A stretch of DNA of 64,000 nt from Cafeteria roenbergensis (lineage: Eukaryota; Sar; Bigyra; Bicosoecida; Cafeteriaceae), in contig VLTN01000049.1 of assembly GCA_008330645.1 (NCBI GenBank), forward strand, positions 217,290-281,289, written 5' to 3'. The translations under genes and the position numbers were made by a program. The notes below the pieces were generated by a model that was not told the DNA's origin, searched no databases, and saw only the letters and a list, made by a program, of their open reading frames with translations. This document shows, one piece after another, positions 1-10,050 of this stretch; position 1 is the first letter of the stretch, and every line of letters begins with the position of its first letter.

Positions 1-137
1 CTGCCCTGCCGCGCTTGCTTCGCGGAGACGACCTTGTCGCCGGGCGGGAACTGAAGTGGCGAACTGCAGCCCTTGCCCTCGCCCTGCGAACCGCAAGCCC
101 TGCGCTCCCGCAAGCTTGCGCCATGCGCGACCCGCAG

Positions 138-959
138 GATGCCGACACCCCTCTCACCATCGCATCGCGATATGGGCATGTGGCGGTCATCGACCTGCTC
201 CTGGACAATGGAGCGGACCTCGAGGCCCACGACAAGGTGAGCCGCCGCGCTGGGCCCGTTGCTTGCCGCGCCACAGCCTGACGGCACGGCCTGTGGGCCC
301 TGCGCCGCAGTTGCAGCTTGCAAGTTGTCCTGGTGGCGCGCATCCGGGCTTCAACCTGCCTCGGCGACAATCTAGCTTCCATGAATCTGCATCGGGTCTG
401 GCTGTGCAGAATGGCGTGACGTCTGTCACCGTCGCGGCGCTCCGCGGCGAGATCCAGGCAGTGGAGGCGCTCATCATGCGCGGCGCAGACCTGGAGGCCC
501 CCAACCGCGTAAGTCTGTGGCCGCTGTACTGGACGTGGCGAGCGGGTGGCAGCTGCCGCCGCCGCACCGGCGGCCCGGGCGCTGACAAGCTGGCGTTGCC
601 CCAACTGCGCTCGCGGGCGATGCTGCTCGTTTCTTTCATCGCAGCTGGGCCGCACGGCGTCGGACGTCCTGCGCGAGAAGCTGGGCGAGGATGCTGTGAA
701 CATCGTGGCAGATGCCCGGGAAAGAGCGTCCAAGCCCGAGTTCATCGCCCTGCAGACGGTGCGCGCCTCCGCAGCAGTTCGCATCACCCAGGTGGAGCAG
801 CAGCTCCTCCGCGAGTCCAGGGCCCGCTCCGCCACCGAGAAGACGCTCGCTTCCGTTCTGGCCCGTCTTGCGCGGCTTGAGGCCGCAGCAGGCGTCGAGG
901 GCACGCCTTCGGGGGCAGGCGCCGCGGGCGCAGGCTGCGACGACAACAACAACGCTTGA
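138..959 (+). CDS. Ankyrin-repeat protein, 3' part (5' end outside or unresolved)
   Basis: Seen: exons 138-236, 410-508 and 645-959. The first two are exactly 99 nt and phase 0, each encoding one 33-residue ankyrin repeat (TPLTIASRYGHVAVIDLLL; then VAALRGEIQAVEALIM, both ending GADLEA). Introns 237-409 and 509-644 start GTGAGC and GTAAGT and end CAG. The last exon opens with LGRTASDV, then runs into a charged helical, probably coiled-coil stretch (residues rich in R, E, A, Q), an Ala/Gly-rich tail and DDNNNA before the stop at 957-959. The exon at 138 is preceded by CCGCAG, so more repeats probably lie upstream and the true start is not in view. Known: ankyrin repeats bind proteins; nothing here identifies the partner. 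Function is unassigned. Confidence 0.75.
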
Positions 960-1288
960 GGCGCTGCAGGTGTCGAGCTCCAAGTAGGTGCGCTTTAGGC
1001 TCGTTTGAGGCGCGTGACGCTCGAGCGCGGCGGAACACTTTGCCGGGCATTCCACGCTTTGGCAGCAGCAAACCACACTGCACACGACGATGCTCACCGT
1101 CATGGCCGGCCAGCAGCGATGCGTAGCACCTCGCCGCAGCAGCAAGCACAACCCACGCAGCGCTGGGAGCATGCAGCCCCCGCAAGCGCAAAGCACCACC
1201 GCCGGAGGACCACGGCCGCGGAGCTGCGCCTCCAACAGTGTGACTCCCCGACCGCGCAATGGCCCGCCGCGAGCCGTCACCAAGCCGG
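960..1288. other. Intergenic region between convergent genes
   Basis: Shared 3' flank of the ankyrin gene and the ABCA transporter. No convincing coding sequence, RNA gene or repeat was seen. Confidence 0.5.
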
Positions 1289-4200
1289 TCAGCTGCTGGC
1301 TGCTGATGTCACGACTGCCATGAAGACGTCATCAAGCGTCGGCTCTGTGACTGAGAAGAGGCGCAGGCCATCGTCGCCGGACTTGAGCGTGTCCATCGCG
1401 CGGAAGACTCGCGCAATCTCGACAGCGCGGCTGCGGCCAGCCCGGGCACGGAACGGCACGCGGAGCTTCACGACCGCGCCAACTTGGTCCCGCACCACTG
1501 TTCCCGGCAGTGGGCCGTCTGGCCGAGCGAGGGCATCCACGACGCGTGCGGACGCGGCCGGGCCGGAGGTCTCCACGTCGACCAGGATCCCGCTCCCGAA
1601 GGCATCCTTGAGCTCCTCTGCTGTTCCCACTGCGCGCAAGCGGCCCTCCGCCATGATTGCCACTCGGTCGCCGATGCGTGCGGCCTCGTCCATGGAGTGG
1701 GTGGACACGAGTTGCGCAGCTCCTGCCCGCGCTGCATCGACCACAGCCCAGATGGAGCGGCGCGCGCCAGCGTCGACTCCAGTCGACGGCTCGTCGCTGA
1801 TGATGGCCCCCGGGAGGCCAAGCACTGCTGTTGCCAGGCCAAGCTTGCGCTTGTTGCCGCCCGAGAGCTGCTTCACGGCCTTGGTCCGGTGCCTGGTCAG
1901 GTCCAGCGAGTCGCAAAGGGCCGCGAACAGCGGCTCGCGCTCCGCTGCAGGCACGCCGCGGAGGCCCGCGAACAAGTGCAAGTGCGCGTCCACGCTGAGA
2001 TCCGGCCACAGCGAGTCTTGCTGGGGGCAGTAGCCAGTGAATCCGGGCCGCGCCTCGCGGACGATGCCGTCCAGGAAGACGCGGCCGGAGAGGCCGTCTG
2101 GATCCGAGGCATTGGATGCAAGCGACTCGCCGGTGAGCACGCGCATCGCGGTGGTCTTGCCGGCGCCCGCCGGGCCCAACAGGGCGACCACCTCGCCGCG
2201 ACGAACGCCCAGCGACCAGTCTTCCAGAATGCGCGTCGTCCCCCCCCCCGCTGCGCCGCTGGGCACGTCGCGTGTGAGCGACACCGCCGCCATGGCGCCT
2301 GGCGTCTTGGACAGCTCCACGGCTCGGATTCGCTCAGACTGGATGTCTGAGAGCGATCGCTCCTCTTCGTCCCGATCAGCCGCTCGCACGGCCGCACCGG
2401 AGGCCGCCGCGGCCCTGGGCTGAGAGGAGGCGCCTGCCAGCTCCCCCTCCAGAGCGGGCGCCGGGGCCGCGACCACCTTGGCGGCCCCGCTCGCGGGGCT
2501 TGCGCCGGCTGCGCTGCGGGAGCCCTCGTGCCGCCGGCACAAGGTGGCGCCCACCCACTCCCAGTTCTCAAGGAGCCACAGCGCCGAGGCCTCCAGCACG
2601 ATTTGGCCCGCTGCCCACGCGAGGTGGTAGCCAACTCCGTTCTCCATCCCAAAGACCGCCTCTTGAGAAAAGGGCTGTCCCTCCCCCGGCGGGTCCGTGA
2701 ATGTCAGCAGAGCCAGGCTGTTGAGGCCGCTGTAGTAGTTGAACGTCGGGATGAACGCGAGACCGCGGCGAAGGCTGCGGCCAGCGTCCAGGCTGGACGT
2801 CGTCTCGAGGCTCTGGGCGACCAAGTGGGGAAGCAGGCCAGAAAAGGTCATGAACATGGGGATGATCGGCCCTGCCGTTTCCAAGGACCTCACAAAGAGA
2901 GTCGAGACAAGGTACGCCTGCATCGCGCCCGCCGGGACGAACAGCAGCGTGGCGCACACGAAGCCGCCAGCACGGGAGTCCCCGAGCACCGGCGTTCCGA
3001 GCGCCAGGGCGACGATGGTCGCGACCATGAGCGGCGTGAGGGCGTAGACCATGTCGAAGGAGAAGAGCGCCAGGAAGTAGTGCTTGAGCCCGCTCACGCG
3101 CATCTTCACGCGAGTCCCGATCTCGCGGTCGTTGGCCATCTCGAAGGCGCCGGTCATGACGAAGTTGGTGGCGCTGACGCCCAGGAACATGGAGGCGAGG
3201 AAGCCGATGAGAAGGTTGGGCGTGCGGTCCGGCAGCGGCGCGAGCGTGGCTGACACCCCGGCGGCGGGGTCAGCCAGGCCGAGCCGGAGTGCGGCGGTCG
3301 ATAGGGCGCTCGCAAGCGCCGCCTTGGCCGTCGGGACGGAGCTGTTGAATGCCACAGTCGCGTTGGACTGCGGCGCCGCAGCGAGGGGCAAGCATGCCGC
3401 AGAGGCGGGCCAGCTGGGCCACTGCGGGCAGGATCCAGCCGACGCGGGGGCGAGGCTGCCTCCAAGCGCGGGCGCCAGGGCCGTGCCGCCGGCCGGGACG
3501 AGCGCTCCTGCCATCTGCCCGGTGCCCGTGAAACCGCTTGGCAGAGCTGCCGGCGCGCCCGACCCCGCTGCCCACCACGCTGCCTCGCTCGCGGCCGCCG
3601 CCTCCAGGTCCGCGAGGGAGTCGAAGCGGCGGACGAGCAGCGACCCGCCCACCACCATGCTGGACGTTGCGCCGTCCTCCGAAGTCGCCACCTGCCCGCA
3701 GCCTGCAAGCGGCGGGAACGACTGATTCGCGTTCGCCAGGACCGCGAGGGAGGCCGCCCCACCCGCCGCGATGGCTGGCGGCGAATGGCCCAGCAATGCG
3801 CAGGCCGCCTGCTCCGCCAGAAGCACTGCCGCAGAGCCCGCGGGGCCCACCACTCCGATACCGTGGCCGCCGCGCACGACCTCGCCGCTGAGCGGGAGAG
3901 GCGGCACGGCCGTCGTCCCGTCGCCAGAGAGCTGGCTGATGACGATGAGAGCGGCGACGATGTACCCGAGCGGGAAGATCATGGCCCAGAACACGGCCGC
4001 CGGCTCTCGAACGGCGGACTGCAGCTGCCGCCACATGATGGAGCGCGTCTGCATGCACACGTGCAGCTCCGCGGCGCGCAGCGGGACAACGGCCTTGGCC
4101 CGGGCGGGGGTCGCGGCGGCGGTCGGCAATGACCTGCCTGCTGTCCGGGACGCCAGCGGGCTGGCAGTGGTCGGGACCGCGGCTGCCGATGCGTGCGCGG

Positions 4201-7200
4201 CGCCCCCCGCAGCGGCGCCTGCCTTCGTTGGCGTGCGCGCCTTGCCCTTTGCTGCCTCCGCGTTGGCCTCTGCCTCTGCCGCGGCGCGCTCTTCCACTTG
4301 GGCCCGCGTCAGCCCGTCGGCAGGCTCCTCTGCCTTGTTGGTGATGGCGAGGAAGACTGACTCGAGCGTCGCCTGCTGCACTGTGGCATGGCGGCCACCG
4401 GCTGCGTCCAGCGCCTCCAGGCAGGAGGCAACGGCTCCCTGCGCTGCCCACGGCAGCGACGCTGTGCATTGCACCTCGGCGCGGCCGCTTTCAGCCGCAG
4501 CCCCAGGGCCTTCCCCCCCTTCCGCGTCCTCCTCCCCCTCCTCCTTCCAGGCCACGTGCGCCCCCCCAGCAGCCGCTTCGAGGGCTTTGCGGCCCGCAGC
4601 CGCCTGCTCTGGCCCGGAAAAGGTCGCCCCCAGCTCATAGCCTTCGGTGAAGCGCTGCTTGAGGAAGAGCTTGCCGCCGCCCGCGACCAGGCGGCCGCGC
4701 TTGATCACCAGCACGCGGTCGGCAAGGAACTCCGCCTCGCTGAGTTCGTGCGTGGTGAAGACGACGCACGCACCGCGCTCGCGCTCCGCCAGGATCAGGT
4801 CCCACATGTGCCGCCGCGTGAGCGGGTCGCAGCCCGACGTCGGCTCGTCGAGCAGCAGAACGGGCGGGCTCCCTAGCATGGCTGCAGCCAGCGCGAGCTT
4901 GCGCCGCATGCCGCCAGAGAACGCAGCCACGGGGCGGTCAGCGTCATCGCCGAGGAGCTCGACCTGCTCGAGCCGGCGACGCACTTCTTCCGACAGAGAG
5001 CGGCCCTGCCGCTCAAGAGCGGGCCCGAGGCCGCGCAGCGTCCCGAATAAGGTGAGATGCTCGCGCGCAGACAGCTCAGGCCAGTTGACGTTGTGTTGCG
5101 GGCACACTCCCGTGCTGGCGCGCACGCGGTGCACAGTGTCTGGCGAAAGGTCCTCGCCGAAGAAGCGCGCGCCGCCTCGGGTTGCAGCGAGCGTGCCGGT
5201 GATCATGTTGATGGTGGTGCTCTTTCCCCCGCCATTGGCGCCCAGCAGGCAGACCACTTGCCCCGGCGCGAGGGTGAAGCTGACCCCCGCCACGGCAAGC
5301 AGGTCCTTCCTGGGGTCGAAGGCGCCCTTGGAGGTGCCCCGCTCTGGTGCGCCACCTGCCGCGGCGCCGTGCGCCGCATCGCCGTCCGGAGCCGCAGCCA
5401 GGCCCAGCCGCCGCGCTTCGATGATGTCGTTGTGAGCTTCCACACAGTCCCTGGAGGTGTTGGCCACTCCGGGAAAGACCTTGGTCAGGCCGGTCACGTG
5501 CACGCACTTGCTCTCGTGCACGCCCAGTACTGCCTCCGGGTCGAACGCCTCGACGGTGTCACTGGCCACCGGCTCAGAACCGGAGGCAGGCGCGGCGCTC
5601 CCGTGCAGGCGCGCGACCGAGGGCGAGAAGCGCCGGCTGTCCACGCAGACGGCCAGCGCCCCCCATAGCAGGCCGGACAGCGCCATGAGCCCGACGACGG
5701 CGAGAACCGACACGTCGCCACCGCCCTCGAGCATGGTCGAAGGCACAAGTCCGCGTCTGTCGTTCTCCAGGACCAAGACCCTGCCGAAGCTCGCCATAAG
5801 CCCGAAGTGGGGAAGGAGCGCAGCAAGGACAAGCTTGAGGGCCACAATCGAGTCTGCGAAGAGGCTCACCGGCGCCCAGATGATGATGGTCGCGATGGGA
5901 ACCATGCCGACCACGGTTGCAGCGCGGTCAGGCGCGCCCAGCGACGACGAGAGCGCTGCCGTGAAGGCCATGCCGGCCAGCAGGTAGACCAGCTCCACGC
6001 AGAAGACGAGTCCGGCGTTGCTGTGCTCGAGCGTGCGGTTGGCCACCTGGGCAGCCACCACAAGCGCCACCGCGGCCGCGCACTGCAGGGAAGTCCACCC
6101 AAACGTTGACGTCCAGTAGGCTGACCCGCGCATGCCCATGAGCGCGAGCGACTGGCGCATGCCTTGCGAGCGCTCCTTCACCAGCCGCGTGGCGAAGGTT
6201 CCAAGGAAGATGGAGAGAGCTGCAATGGTGTGAGTGTGGGGAGGGGGGAACGCGGGGCAAGGGCGGCTCGCTCCTGCCTTGCAAGCTCGCATTCCGGGCT
6301 GGCAGCAAGCCCGGCGACGGGTCGCAGGGGGGGGGCGGAGGGCAGGCGGCCCAAGCAAGCAGGCAGACCCGACTCACCGAAGAGCGGCATGAGCGGCGAG
6401 AAGAGCTTCTCGATACTGCTGGTTGGCTCGGCGTTGTCCTTGGGGAGGGGCAGACGCAGAGCACGGGCGGGAGCTGGCGGCCCGCCCGCACCTGCAGTGG
6501 CAGGGGCAGCCACCGCTGGCACGCCGTGGAGCCGCAGCACCGCGCTGTCAACCCAGGCCTGGACGGCAAGCACCCCGGACGTCTCCCAAGTACGGAAGTC
6601 GTCTCTGCCCGCGTGGTCCGCCTGGGACCCGGCTGGGTCGCCTTGCGACACTCGCAGCGACTTTGGGTCGGTCAGCGGCGCAAAGGAGCCGTTCACGTGA
6701 ATCGCGTAGTCCCAGCGAGATCCCAGAGAGCCCGGACTCCCCGGCGACGGAAGCTGGTCGCAGCTAGACGCGGTGCTGGCCGACGCAGGCGACGACGTCA
6801 GCGTGACGCCGGCAAAGTAGACCCCGGGGGACGCAGACATTGCCGCCGATGCGTTGCCTGCAAGCTCCGCGATCCGGGGCCAACTTGCCGCGCCGGCCGC
6901 GTACGCCGGCAAGCTGCTCGTGTCGTTGTTCAGGACATTTACCAGCCTATTCGCGCAGGGGTCGGAGGCAGGGCCGACGACAAGGCGCGGCGGCGCGTTC
7001 TGGCCCCACGCCAGCGGAGGCCGCGAGATGTCGCGCGCAGGGGGGTACACCGGAGCAAACAGGAAGCTGAGCAGCCCGGGGTCTGCCGCCTGCGGTTGGC
7101 GCGGGCGGAAAGGGGGGCAACGGATCGGAGACCCGGCAGTTCAGGGACATTTCGCCGGCCTCAAACCACCTCGACTGACCCCCTTCTCCTTCATAGCTGC

Positions 7201-7223
7201 GACGGCCGCGCTTGCAAGGACAG

Positions 7224-7258
<35 letters not shown>

Positions 7259-7631
7259 CCTCCTCACGCAGAATGCCAACTGGGGGCGGGGGTCTGGCGC
7301 GCTCGGGGCGCATTGCTCGGAAAAGGGGCCGCGACGCAGCGCATGGCGGCGCAATCTGCTCGCAGCAACCGGCCCTCACCGCCGCCGCGAAGCTCGTTGC
7401 CTGCGCCGGGGGGGTTGCATCGTCCTGGATCAGGCCGGTTATGCCCATGAGGAACACGAGCAGGGCTGGGGCCAGCGTTGACGCGATGCAGGCGACCGGC
7501 GACCTGAGCGCGGTCCGGACATCCTTGGCTACCAAGGCGGCAGCCTGAGTGCAAGTCCCGGGCGGCTCGGCCCGAGGACCAATGGACACCTTGGCAACGG
7601 GAACGGGGTCCCCGCCCTCGGTGGCTGCCAT
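1289..7631 (-). CDS. ABCA-subfamily full transporter (two TMD-NBD halves)
   Basis: Three exons on the minus strand: 7631-7380, 7089-6378, 6219-1289. Spliced length is 5895 nt (1964 residues), divisible by three. Introns are 290 and 158 nt, with GTGAGG and GTGAGT donors. Exon 1 has the first membrane span (ALLVFLMGITGLI); exon 2 is a large loop with Asn-Gly-Ser/Asn-Asp-Thr sites, the ABCA-type extracellular domain; exon 3 brings the remaining spans. NBD1: Walker A GANGGGKS (about residue 648), signature FSGGM, Walker B LLLDEPTSG. A second span plus loop follows, then NBD2: Walker A GPAGAGKT (about 1672), signature LSGGN, Walker B IISDEPSTG. Both ATP sites look intact, so an active transporter is likely; ABCA members mostly move lipids, substrate here unknown. 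Start uncertain: in-frame ATGs also exist at 7688 and 7814. Confidence 0.88.
7224..7255. repeat. C32 homopolymer inside ABCA intron 1
   Basis: Thirty-two consecutive C on the plus strand (poly-G in the transcript), within the 290-nt first intron of the ABCA gene. A G-run of this length can form quadruplex in the nascent RNA; length is also prone to sequencing error. Confidence 0.95.
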
Positions 7632-7881
7632 TGGCCGGCCGGCTGCAGCTCTGTGTTGAGAGTGGTCTGTTCGGGCAGTGCTCGGCATCGGAAGCGCTGC
7701 GACTGGTTCTGCTGCTGCCAACGTCGTAGCGCTCACGAATGCTGTGCCACGGGCTAGCCGAGCCGCGAGTCGCTCCTTAGCCAGGCCAGCTCGATCGCGG
7801 CACAAAAGGAACACAAAGCAACCCGGGCGCGCGCGCGCTTGGCTTGGAGCGGCACCGGCGCACGCGACGCCGCGCGGTCAA

Positions 7882-9710
7882 TCAGTCAGACTTTGCCGCT
7901 TTGGGGTTCGCGTACTTGGCCGGCACGGTCCAGAGCGGGATGCCGGTGGCGTCCACAAGGGACTCGGAGACCTCGGCCGCGAGCTGCACAACCTTGCTGC
8001 ACTGGATGAGGCCTGTGAGGAGCGTGATGGCCATCACGCCTCCGGGCGAGAGCCACTGCGGGCCGGTGACAGTGTTTTGCAGGCTCCACTCCAGCATGGC
8101 GGGGAGCATCACAAACGTTGAGTCGAGGAGGCCGCCCCAGAGCGACGGCTCGTTGGCGGCAACGTGCGCCACCATGATGCGGACTGTGAAGTCCGTAAAG
8201 GCAAATCCGAAGGCGACCATGACGAGAACGGCGCCTCGCTGCAGCATCGCGGGGGCGAACACGTGGGTGGCCCATGCGCCCAGGTAGAGGGCTGCGGCAG
8301 GGAGGAGGCGCATGAGCGCGGCACCAACACGCATGGCAGCAGCAACGGGGCCGCCGCGGGGGGCGCGGGGCCGGTCGCCGTCGACGGTCTGGTGGAGGCG
8401 GGTGTGAGCGTCAGAGCCGGCGGGCGACTCAACCGCTGCTTTCATGCCGTATCCGGCCTCGAACGCCACCACGGTGGCCACCTGGGCACCGATTGTGAGG
8501 AGGCTCATCAGCACCATGCCGAGGATGACGGCGTCCGAGACGGACAGCGACGCGGCGGCGGCGGCGAGGGGGCTGCCTCCCAGCCTTGCTGCTGCGGCGG
8601 CTAGGGCATCGGCCACGGCCTGGGGCAGCGGCTCCCTGAAGGACTGCGTGCCGAACACGCCGGCCGCAATGAATGCGCCGGAGATGAGGACGAGGCCGTC
8701 GGAGGGGCCGTTGACCACGGGGAGCACAAAGGTTCCAGTGTGGTAGGACTCCCACGAGTTTGTGAAGAAGGGGGCTGTCCCGCACCAGAACACCGCGGCC
8801 GTCTGCCAGGTGCCGGAGCCGGTGCCCAGCACTGCGGCAGCGGTGGCGGGGCCAAGGACCCCGGCGTGGATGGCATCGCAGCCGTGGTCGACGATCAGGC
8901 CGAGAGGCGAGCTCATGGCAAGCCGGCGAGCCTGCTTGCCGTCCATGTTGTCGAGCGTCTGGTAGACGAGGAGGCAAGCGGCGGCGGCAAAGGCGACCCA
9001 CGCGGGAGCTTCAAGCGCGGCCTCCTCGCTCAGGGAGGGGTTGTGGAGCAGCACAGCAATGGTGAAGGACAACACGGTGAAGCCAAGGGCGGCGACCGTG
9101 AGCTGCGGGCAACGGCGTGCCGGAGGGGGGGAGGGAAGCGCAATGAGTTGACGGGGCGGCCTTTCCTGAGAGCTGCGTTCGCTGCCGCTCGCGCGCGGGA
9201 GTCCAGCCCGCCCGCACACCGGCAGTGCCGGGACCACTGGCCAGCACTGGCCAGGGTGGCGCCTGCGAATGGCATGAGGTGCCGCTCGAGGGCGTCGGAC
9301 CAGAGACTCACGACGTTCGGCCTGCGAGCAGCAGCGCGCGCGGGGGCCGCGGGAGCGCGTGGTGGAGTGCGCGAGCAGAGAGCACCGGGCGAAAAGCTCA
9401 GTCGCAAGGGTCGCTGGCCATGGCCGCGGCCCACGCGGCAGGGGGCGAAGCGGGGCAGCCGAGGGGGCGCTCGCCCTGTTGTGCCGCCCTCAGCTGCGGG
9501 ACATGGAGTCAAACGTTGGCCCGGGGCGACACGCCCCGTGCCCCGGCGCCACAGTGCCCAACTGCCGCACCGGCGCTCTCACGCGATCCAACGGGGGGTG
9601 AGCTCCACGAGCGCGGCGGCAAGCGGCGACAGGACCGCGCTGTAGAGAAGCGAGCGGTCTTCGCCGCGGTACTTGAACGCCAGCGCGGCTTCCACATCGG
9701 CCGGGCCCAT
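7882..9710 (-). CDS. Choline/ethanolamine phosphotransferase (CDP-alcohol family)
   Basis: Makes phosphatidylcholine or phosphatidylethanolamine from diacylglycerol and CDP-choline/CDP-ethanolamine, the last Kennedy-pathway step, in ER/Golgi membranes. Exons 9710-9583, 9321-9312 and 9102-7882 add to 1359 nt (452 residues), in frame. Exon 1 encodes the family N-terminus (FKYRGEDRSLL, then ELTPRW). The 10-nt exon 2 supplies A-P-N-V, as in the W-x-A-P-N-(L/V)-(I/L)-T block of known CPT/EPT proteins, and exon 3 continues with LT. The signature DG-x2-AR-x8-G-x3-D-x3-D is complete (D100, G101, A104, R105, G114, D118, D122), followed by multiple membrane spans. Choline versus ethanolamine preference cannot be read from sequence. 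It lies co-directional upstream of the ABCA gene and divergent from the rhomboid gene. Confidence 0.9.
9312..9321 (-). other. 10-nt microexon of the phosphotransferase gene
   Basis: Ten coding bases between a CTCGCAG acceptor and a GTGAGT donor, flanked by introns of 261 and 209 nt. Joined to two bases from exon 1 it encodes Ala-Pro-Asn-Val, the conserved start of the first membrane span in CPT/EPT proteins. Without it exons 1 and 3 are out of frame. Confidence 0.8.
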
Positions 9711-10050
9711 TATGGGAAGGCGGGGCGGTGCATCCTCTGGCATGGCCGCGCCGAGCTCCGCGGCGGAGCCTCGCTGCGCGAGAGTGTGTTGCCAGCCTCG
9801 GGCTGGTTGCCGCCGGCCGGCTGCGGGAGAGCCTGCAGAGTCGCCGAGGCCACGACTGCCGTCGCACGGCGTGCAGAGCGACGATGCTAGTTCCGCGCGC
9901 CGTCGCGGAACGCCTGCTGCGCACCCGGAGCCTCGCCGGCAAGGCGGGTGCAGGCAGGCCCGAGCAGTCGCCCGACCCCCTGCTCCGCTCGGCCGCGCTC
10001 ATCGCCGCTGGCGGCAGCTGCTCACCGGGCGCGCGCGCTGGGCTGGGAGC
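9711..10050. promoter_or_regulatory. Divergent intergenic region, phosphotransferase / rhomboid
   Basis: 340 nt between the two opposed start codons, so it probably carries both promoters. No TATA box or other recognisable element was seen. Confidence 0.35.

Noticed and set aside
1-137. Start codon at position 15 or 123 for the ankyrin gene
   Set aside because: The sequence before 138 does not continue the repeat pattern and a CCGCAG acceptor directly precedes a whole-repeat exon, so these ATGs are probably intronic.
9673-10050. Upstream extension of the rhomboid frame
   Set aside because: It overlaps the first exon of the phosphotransferase on the other strand and is Arg/Ala-rich; the ATG at 10051 gives a sensible hydrophobic N-terminus.
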